NCBI GenBank assembly: GCA_014879945.1
Contig: JACSRE010000195.1
Coordinates: 1-32,231 of the forward strand
Direction of reading: 5' to 3'
Length of the DNA: 32,231 nt
Source: Myxococcus sp.
GTDB taxonomy: Bacteria > Myxococcota > Myxococcia > Myxococcales > Myxococcaceae
The notes under the pieces were generated by a model. It saw only the letters and a list, made by a program, of their open reading frames with translations, made no database searches and was not told the origin of the DNA. Position 1 is the stretch's first letter. The number at the start of each line of letters is the position of its first letter. Below, one piece after another: positions 27,418-32,231 of this stretch. The position numbers and the translations under genes are program-made.

Positions 27418-28884
27418 ATGAACACCTTGCGCTTCAACTTGAACGGCCAGTGGATCGAAGAGTCGGGACTCGCGCCCACCACCACGCTCCTGCGCTACCT
27501 GCGCGACGTGCGCGGGCTCACCGGCACCAAAGAGGGCTGCGCCGAGGGTGACTGCGGCGCGTGCTCCGTGGCGGTCGTCGAGAACGGCCCCGACGGCGCG
27601 CCTGCGTACCGCGCCGTCAACGCCTGCCTGCTGCTGCTGCCGATGGTGCAGGGCAAGCACGTCGTCACCGTCGAGGCGCTCAAGCAGGGCGAGGCGTACC
27701 ACCCGGCGCAGCAGGCCATGGCCGCCGCCCTCGGCAGCCAGTGCGGCTACTGCACCCCCGGCATCGTGATGTCGTTGTTCGAGGCGACGTATCGGAAGGA
27801 CCTGAAGCAGCCCTGGCAGCTCGACGACCAGCTCTGCGGAAACCTCTGCCGCTGCACCGGCTACCGGCCGATTCGTGACGCCGCCACCGCCGTCGCCGGC
27901 ACCTGCCCGAAGGACGCCTTCGTCGCCGCGCTGCCTGCCTCCAGGCCCACCTCGATGGCGTTTCACCGCGAAGACGAGGGCCAGCTCTTCGTCACGCCCA
28001 CCACCTTCGACGAGCTGTGGGCCGTGCTCGACGAGCACCCCGACGCGCGCTTCGTGGTGGGCGGCACTGACCTGTCGCTCGAGATCACCAAGCGCTTCCA
28101 GGTGCCTCCCAGGCTGATCTCGCTCGAGGGCCTGTCCGAGCTGCACACCCTGCGCGAGGGCGCGACGCACCTGCTCGGCAGCGGCGCCACCCTGTCGGAG
28201 CTCGAAGACTTCTCGGCCGCCCGGCTCCCGCCCGTGCACCGCATGCTGCGGTACTTCGCGGCGCGGCAGATCAAGCACCGCGGCACCGTGGGCGGGAACC
28301 TGTGCACGGCCTCGCCCATCGGCGATCTGCCGCCGGTGCTGATCAGCCTGGGCGCCACCGCGGTGCTGCGCTCCCGACGAGGCGAGCGGCGGCTGGCGCT
28401 CGAAGACTTCTTCACCGGCTACCGCAAGACGGCGCTCGAGCCCAAAGAGGTGCTGATCGGCGTCGAGGTGCCGGCGCTCCCGCCGACGACGCGCGCGGCC
28501 GCCTACAAGGTGAGCAAGCGCCGAGAGCTCGACATCAGCGCGGTGTCGGCCGGAATGCTCGTCGAGGTGAGCGCCGCCAACGTGGTGACGCGCGCCCGGC
28601 TCGCGTTCGGAGGCATGGCCGCGACCACGAAGCGGGCCGCGCACGCCGAGGCCGCGCTGCTGGGCCAGGCGTGGACCGAGGCGGCCGTCGAGCTGGCCGC
28701 GAAGGCCATGGCGAACGACTTCACGCCGATGTCCGACCACCGCGGGAGCGCGCCCTACCGGTCGCTCGTCGCCGCCAACCTGTTGCGCGGCTTCTTCGAC
28801 GAGACGTCAGTGACGCCACAGCCGCGGCTCGCGCCAGGTCACGCGGCCACCGTGCTGACCCACGAAGAGGTGCGCCATGACTGA
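27418..28884 (+). CDS. xdhA: Xanthine dehydrogenase small subunit (FeS and FAD)
   Basis: This 488-residue protein is the iron-sulfur/FAD subunit of xanthine dehydrogenase, which oxidises hypoxanthine and xanthine to urate. The first [2Fe-2S] cluster is bound by Cys41, 46, 49 and 70 (EGCAEGDCGACS), the second by Cys109 and Cys112 (QCGYC) and Cys144 and Cys146 (LCRC). The FAD-binding domain follows from about residue 180, with VVGGTDLSLEI and RGTVGGNLCTASPIGDLPP. The start at 27418 (MNTLRFNLNG) matches family N-termini; an in-frame ATG at 27379 would add 13 residues and no ribosome binding site decides it. Its stop overlaps the xdhB start by eight bases. Confidence 0.95.
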   Translation: MNTLRFNLNGQWIEESGLAPTTTLLRYLRDVRGLTGTKEGCAEGDCGACSVAVVENGPDGAPAYRAVNACLLLLPMVQGKHVVTVEALKQGEAYHPAQQAMAAALGSQCGYCTPGIVMSLFEATYRKDLKQPWQLDDQLCGNLCRCTGYRPIRDAATAVAGTCPKDAFVAALPASRPTSMAFHREDEGQLFVTPTTFDELWAVLDEHPDARFVVGGTDLSLEITKRFQVPPRLISLEGLSELHTLREGATHLLGSGATLSELEDFSAARLPPVHRMLRYFAARQIKHRGTVGGNLCTASPIGDLPPVLISLGATAVLRSRRGERRLALEDFFTGYRKTALEPKEVLIGVEVPALPPTTRAAAYKVSKRRELDISAVSAGMLVEVSAANVVTRARLAFGGMAATTKRAAHAEAALLGQAWTEAAVELAAKAMANDFTPMSDHRGSAPYRSLVAANLLRGFFDETSVTPQPRLAPGHAATVLTHEEVRHD

Positions 28885-31192
28885 GCCCACCTCGCCGCTG
28901 CGCCAGGCGCTGCTCCACGAGTCGGGCCTCAAGCACGCCACCGGCGAGGCCCGCTACGTGGACGACTGGCCTGCGCCTCCCGGAATGCTGGTCGCGCAGG
29001 TCGTCACCTCGAGGGTCGCGCACGCGAAGCTCCAGCGCGTCGACGCCAGCGCCGCGCTCGCCGTGAAGGGCGTGGTGGCGGTGCTCACCGCGAAGGACGT
29101 GCCCGGCACCAACGACGTCGGCCCCGTCATTCACGACGAAGAGCTCTTCGCGCACGACACGGTGCGGTTCCTCGGCCAGTCCATCGCGGTCGTCATCGGC
29201 GAGTCGTACGAGGCCTGCCGCGCCGGCGTGGCCGCGGTGAAGGTCGAGCTCGAAGCGCTGCCGGCGGTGCTGTCCATCGACCAGGCCATCGAGCACCAGA
29301 GCTACTTGTCGAGGGACCACCGGCTGACCCGCGGCGACTCGAAGGCCGCGCTCGCCAACGCGCCGGTGCGCTTCCAGGGCGAGGTCGTCACCGGCGGGCA
29401 AGACCACTTCTACCTCGAGACGCAGTGCACCCTCGCCATCCCCGAAGAGGGCCCGGCGTTGCGCCTCATCTCGTCGACCCAGCACCCCAGCGAGGTGCAA
29501 ACCATCGTCGCCCACGTGCTGGGCTGGGGCCGGCATCAGCTCGTCGTCGAGGTGCCGCGCATGGGCGGCGGCTTCGGCGGCAAAGAGACGCAGGCTGCGC
29601 CGTACGCGGCGATGGCGGCGCTGGGGGCGCTCAAGACGGGCCGGCCGGTGAAGGTGTGGCTCAACCGCGACCAGGACATGATGTGGACGGGCAAGCGCCA
29701 CCCGTTCAAGACGCGCTTCGACGTCGGCTTCTCGACCGACGGCCAGCTGCTGGCGCTCGAGGCCGAGCTCTTCGCCGACGCCGGGTTCAGCACCGACCTG
29801 TCGCGCGCCATCCTCGACCGCGCGCTCTTCCACATCGACAACGGCTACTTCATCCCCGACGTCACGGTGACGGGCCACCTCGCGAAGACGAACCTGCCGT
29901 CGAACACCGCGTTCCGTGGGTTCGGCGGGCCGCAGGGCATGGCCGTCATCGAAGACATCATGTCGCGCGCGGCCGAGCGGCTGGGCCTCGAGGCCTCGGC
30001 GCTGCGGAGGAAGAACTTCTACGGCGCGGCCCCGCGCAACGTGACGCCCTTCTGGCAAGAGGTGAAGGACTGCCGGCTCGAGCGGCTCTTCAGCGAGCTG
30101 CTCTCGACGAGCGAGTACACGCGGCGCCTGGGCGAGGTGGCCGGGTTCAACCAGGCCCACCGGCACGCCAAGCGCGGGCTGGCCATCACCCCGGTGAAGT
30201 TCGGCATCAGCTTCACCACCTCGTTCCTCAACCAGGCGGGCGCGTTCGTCGTCGTCTACGCCGACGGCTCGGTGCAGCTGAACCACGGCGGCACCGAGAT
30301 GGGGCAGGGCCTGCACACCAAGATGCTGGCGGTCTGCGCCCACGAGCTGGGCGTTCGGCCAGAGCGTGTGCGGGTGATGACGACGGCCACCGACAAGGTG
30401 CCCAACACCTCGGCCACCGCGGCCTCGAGCGGCTCGGACCTCAACGGCTTCGCGGTCAAGCACGCTGCCGAGACGGTGCGCGAGCGCCTGAGGCCGGTCG
30501 CCGCGAAGCTCCTCGGGGTGGCGGGTGACGCCGCGAAGGCCCTGGTGTTCGAGAACGGCCGGGTCTTCCTGCCGTCGACGCCGGCGCAGGCGGTGCCGTT
30601 CGAGAAGGTGACGCACGAGGCCTACCTCGCGCAGGTCTCCCTGTCGGCCACCGGCTACTACCGCACGCCCGACATCCACTTCGACAGGGCCACCGGCCGC
30701 GGCAAGCCGTTTCACTACTTCGCCTACGGCGCGGCGGTGTCAGAGGTCGAGGTGAGCGGGCTGACGGGCGAGCACCGGCTGCGCCGCGTCGACCTGCTGG
30801 CTGACGTCGGGGCGTCGCTGGTGCCGTCCATCGACAAGGGGCAGGTCGAGGGCGCCTTCATTCAGGGCTGGGGCTGGCTCACCTGCGAGGAGCTCCGCGT
30901 CGACGACAAGGGCTTCCTGCGCACGCACTCGCCCGACACCTACAAGGTGCCGGCCTTCGGCGACGCCCCCGTGGACTTCAGGGTGGCGCTGCTCGAGAAC
31001 GCGCCGCAAGACGGCACCATTCACGGCAGCAAGGCCGTCGGCGAGCCGCCGCTGATGCTGGCCTTGTCGGCGGTGGCGGCGCTGCGCCACGCGGTGTCGG
31101 CGTTCGGCAAGCCGGGCCGGGAGGTGGTGCTCCCCATGCCCTGCACGCCCGAGACGGTGCTCTTCGCCGTCGAGGCGGCGCGGCGCCCGTGA
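28877..31192 (+). CDS. xdhB: Xanthine dehydrogenase large subunit (molybdopterin)
   Basis: This 771-residue protein is the molybdenum-cofactor subunit and partner of XdhA. It has the N-terminal Ald_Xan_dh_C fold (TGEARYVDDWPAPPGML), the cofactor-binding motifs GGGFGGKE, AFRGFGGPQG and MGQGLHTK, and the catalytic glutamate in GEPPLMLAL near residue 724. It works in the cytoplasm as part of an XdhAB heterodimer or its dimer. Maturation normally needs XdhC, which is not in this window. The ATG overlaps the xdhA stop by eight bases, so the subunits are translationally coupled. It ends one base before the convergent Cys-repeat gene. Confidence 0.95.
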   Translation: MTEPTSPLRQALLHESGLKHATGEARYVDDWPAPPGMLVAQVVTSRVAHAKLQRVDASAALAVKGVVAVLTAKDVPGTNDVGPVIHDEELFAHDTVRFLGQSIAVVIGESYEACRAGVAAVKVELEALPAVLSIDQAIEHQSYLSRDHRLTRGDSKAALANAPVRFQGEVVTGGQDHFYLETQCTLAIPEEGPALRLISSTQHPSEVQTIVAHVLGWGRHQLVVEVPRMGGGFGGKETQAAPYAAMAALGALKTGRPVKVWLNRDQDMMWTGKRHPFKTRFDVGFSTDGQLLALEAELFADAGFSTDLSRAILDRALFHIDNGYFIPDVTVTGHLAKTNLPSNTAFRGFGGPQGMAVIEDIMSRAAERLGLEASALRRKNFYGAAPRNVTPFWQEVKDCRLERLFSELLSTSEYTRRLGEVAGFNQAHRHAKRGLAITPVKFGISFTTSFLNQAGAFVVVYADGSVQLNHGGTEMGQGLHTKMLAVCAHELGVRPERVRVMTTATDKVPNTSATAASSGSDLNGFAVKHAAETVRERLRPVAAKLLGVAGDAAKALVFENGRVFLPSTPAQAVPFEKVTHEAYLAQVSLSATGYYRTPDIHFDRATGRGKPFHYFAYGAAVSEVEVSGLTGEHRLRRVDLLADVGASLVPSIDKGQVEGAFIQGWGWLTCEELRVDDKGFLRTHSPDTYKVPAFGDAPVDFRVALLENAPQDGTIHGSKAVGEPPLMLALSAVAALRHAVSAFGKPGREVVLPMPCTPETVLFAVEAARRP

Positions 31193-31193
31193 G

Positions 31194-32231
31194 CTACTGG
31201 CAGTAGCCCGACGTCAGGCACTGCTGGCCCTGCGCGCACATGGCGGCAAAGCCCTGGTTCTGGCAGCTGGGGCGGCAGTAGCCGACGAGCGCGCTCGGGC
31301 TGGGGGCCAGCGTACAGACGTAGCCCGTGCGGCAGCTGCCCTGGCCCGTGCCGGCCCCGGTGCAGGTGGAGCGGCAGGAGCTGACCGGCTGCCCGAACAC
31401 CGTCTCGGTCACGCACAGGCCGCTCGGGCACATCTGGCCGCCGGCGCCGCAGTTGGTGGTGCAGTACCCGCCGGGGAACCCGGTGGCCTGGCCGAACTGG
31501 CGCTCCTCGATGCAGTTGCCTTCGCAGGTGCTGGCGGCGGTGCACGCGCTGCCGATGGGCAGCACCTGGGGCGTCCCCCCGTCGGCGCCGGTGTTCGGGG
31601 TGCACACCCCGCCGCGGCAGTTGGTGCCGCCCGGGCACTGCATGCACATCTGGCCGGCGGTGCCGCAGGCGAAGTTGTTCTGCTGGCCGCCCGACACGCA
31701 GCGGCCGAAGGCGCAGCAGCCGCTGGCGCACGACACGGCGTCGCACGAGCTGGGGCCCGCGTCGGCCGCTCCGCCGGTGCACACGCCCATGTCGCACTGG
31801 CTGCCGCCCGGGCACATCGCGCACTGGGCGCCGCCGGTGCCGCACGCGAAGCGCGACTGGTTGCCGGGCGGGAGGCAGCGGTTCGCGCCGGGCACGCAGC
31901 ACCCGCTCGCGCACGTCATCGCGTCGCAGCCCATGACGTTCTGGCAGCGGCCGTTGACGCAGTCTTCGCCGCGCCCGCACGTCACGCACATGGTGCCGGG
32001 GGCGCCGCAGGCGATGGCCGTCTGCATCGAGGGCGTCACGCACTGGCCGCGGCCGCAGCAGCCGGTGCAGGTGCCGGGGCCGCAGGCGGCCACCGTGCAG
32101 GTGCCGTTGACGCACTGCTCGCCGTTGCCGCAGCGGGTGCAGGCGCCGCCGGTGGCGCCGCACGCGAGCGGAGAGTCTCCGACCTGGCACTGGCCCGCAC
32201 CGTTGCGACAGCCGCACGCCGAGCCGCCGCC
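31194..32231 (-). CDS. Partial Cys-rich repeat protein (C-terminal part)
   Basis: This frame is open to the right edge, so the N-terminus is missing; 345 codons plus stop are present. It starts with GGGSACGC, so a Gly-rich linker probably precedes it. Four copies of a Cys module follow (see the repeat entry), then a different Cys-rich domain (about residues 225-345) with CEGNC, CTTNCG, MCPSGLC, CRSTC and YVCTLAPS. More than 40 cysteines suggest extensive disulfides outside the cytoplasm. It is a likely surface or secreted protein, perhaps an adhesin-like scaffold; no catalytic motif is seen. GTG at 32093 inside the frame is not the real start, because the repeat pattern continues upstream of it. 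Confidence 0.8.
   Translation of the reverse strand, partial: GGGSACGCRNGAGQCQVGDSPLACGATGGACTRCGNGEQCVNGTCTVAACGPGTCTGCCGRGQCVTPSMQTAIACGAPGTMCVTCGRGEDCVNGRCQNVMGCDAMTCASGCCVPGANRCLPPGNQSRFACGTGGAQCAMCPGGSQCDMGVCTGGAADAGPSSCDAVSCASGCCAFGRCVSGGQQNNFACGTAGQMCMQCPGGTNCRGGVCTPNTGADGGTPQVLPIGSACTAASTCEGNCIEERQFGQATGFPGGYCTTNCGAGGQMCPSGLCVTETVFGQPVSSCRSTCTGAGTGQGSCRTGYVCTLAPSPSALVGYCRPSCQNQGFAAMCAQGQQCLTSGYCQ
31602..32231 (-). repeat. Four tandem Cys modules in the edge protein
   Basis: The core CGxxGxxCxxC followed by xxGxxCxxGxC occurs four times: CGATGGACTRC (partial at the edge), CGAPGTMCVTC, CGTGGAQCAMC and CGTAGQMCMQC, each ending GxxCxxGxC. The last three are preceded by CxxxxCxxGCC-type segments (CGPGTCTGCC, CDAMTCASGCC, CDAVSCASGCC). 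The unit is roughly 50-60 residues. The identity between copies suggests internal duplication. Confidence 0.75.

Overview
The window is chromosomal DNA of very high G+C content with strong G/C bias at third codon positions. Its gene set is typical of the Myxococcota (myxobacteria): two eukaryote-like Ser/Thr protein kinases, an HDOD protein, several Cys-rich lipoproteins, a periplasmic transglutaminase-like protein, a FAS1 protein and a class A penicillin-binding protein. This assignment rests on gene content and base composition only; no rRNA or taxonomic marker is present. I see no tRNA, rRNA, CRISPR array, insertion sequence, phage gene or replication gene. About 24 genes fill almost the whole window. 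Both ends cut through genes for Cys- and Gly-rich secreted proteins on the minus strand.

Left part (1-9020). The minus strand carries a partial lipoprotein, a small Cys-rich lipoprotein coupled (ATGA) to a UPF1/IGHMBP2-like SF1 helicase, then, after the plus-strand thioredoxin-fold DUF255 (YyaL/SSP411) gene, a Ser/Thr kinase with an HGD catalytic loop behind a transglutaminase-like gene. Next is an ATP-grasp ligase whose 3' end overlaps a GNAT acetyltransferase by 119 bases in another frame.

Middle (9111-18219). A plus-strand run encodes an HD phosphohydrolase, a fused Nudix plus metallo-beta-lactamase protein and a membrane protein. The minus strand then carries a small membrane protein, an HDOD protein, PBP1A and an RluC/RluD-type pseudouridine synthase; the last two overlap by one base.

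Right part (18323-32231). A pentapeptide-repeat protein and an outer-membrane beta-barrel candidate lie on the plus strand. They converge on a five-gene minus-strand run, transcribed in this order: kinase with TPRs, YdjC/ChbG-like deacetylase, HPr-kinase-like P-loop protein, metallo-beta-lactamase exonuclease-like protein, and a PanD-fold protein that lacks the PanD self-processing serine and ends in a Lys/Ala/Pro tail. A 532-base gap follows, then a FAS1 protein, a small lipoprotein, xanthine dehydrogenase XdhA/XdhB, and the partial Cys-repeat protein at the edge.

The most unusual items are the PanD-like pseudoenzyme and the operon it closes, the Nudix-MBL fusion coupled to an HD phosphohydrolase, and the long out-of-frame overlap of the ATP-grasp and GNAT genes.
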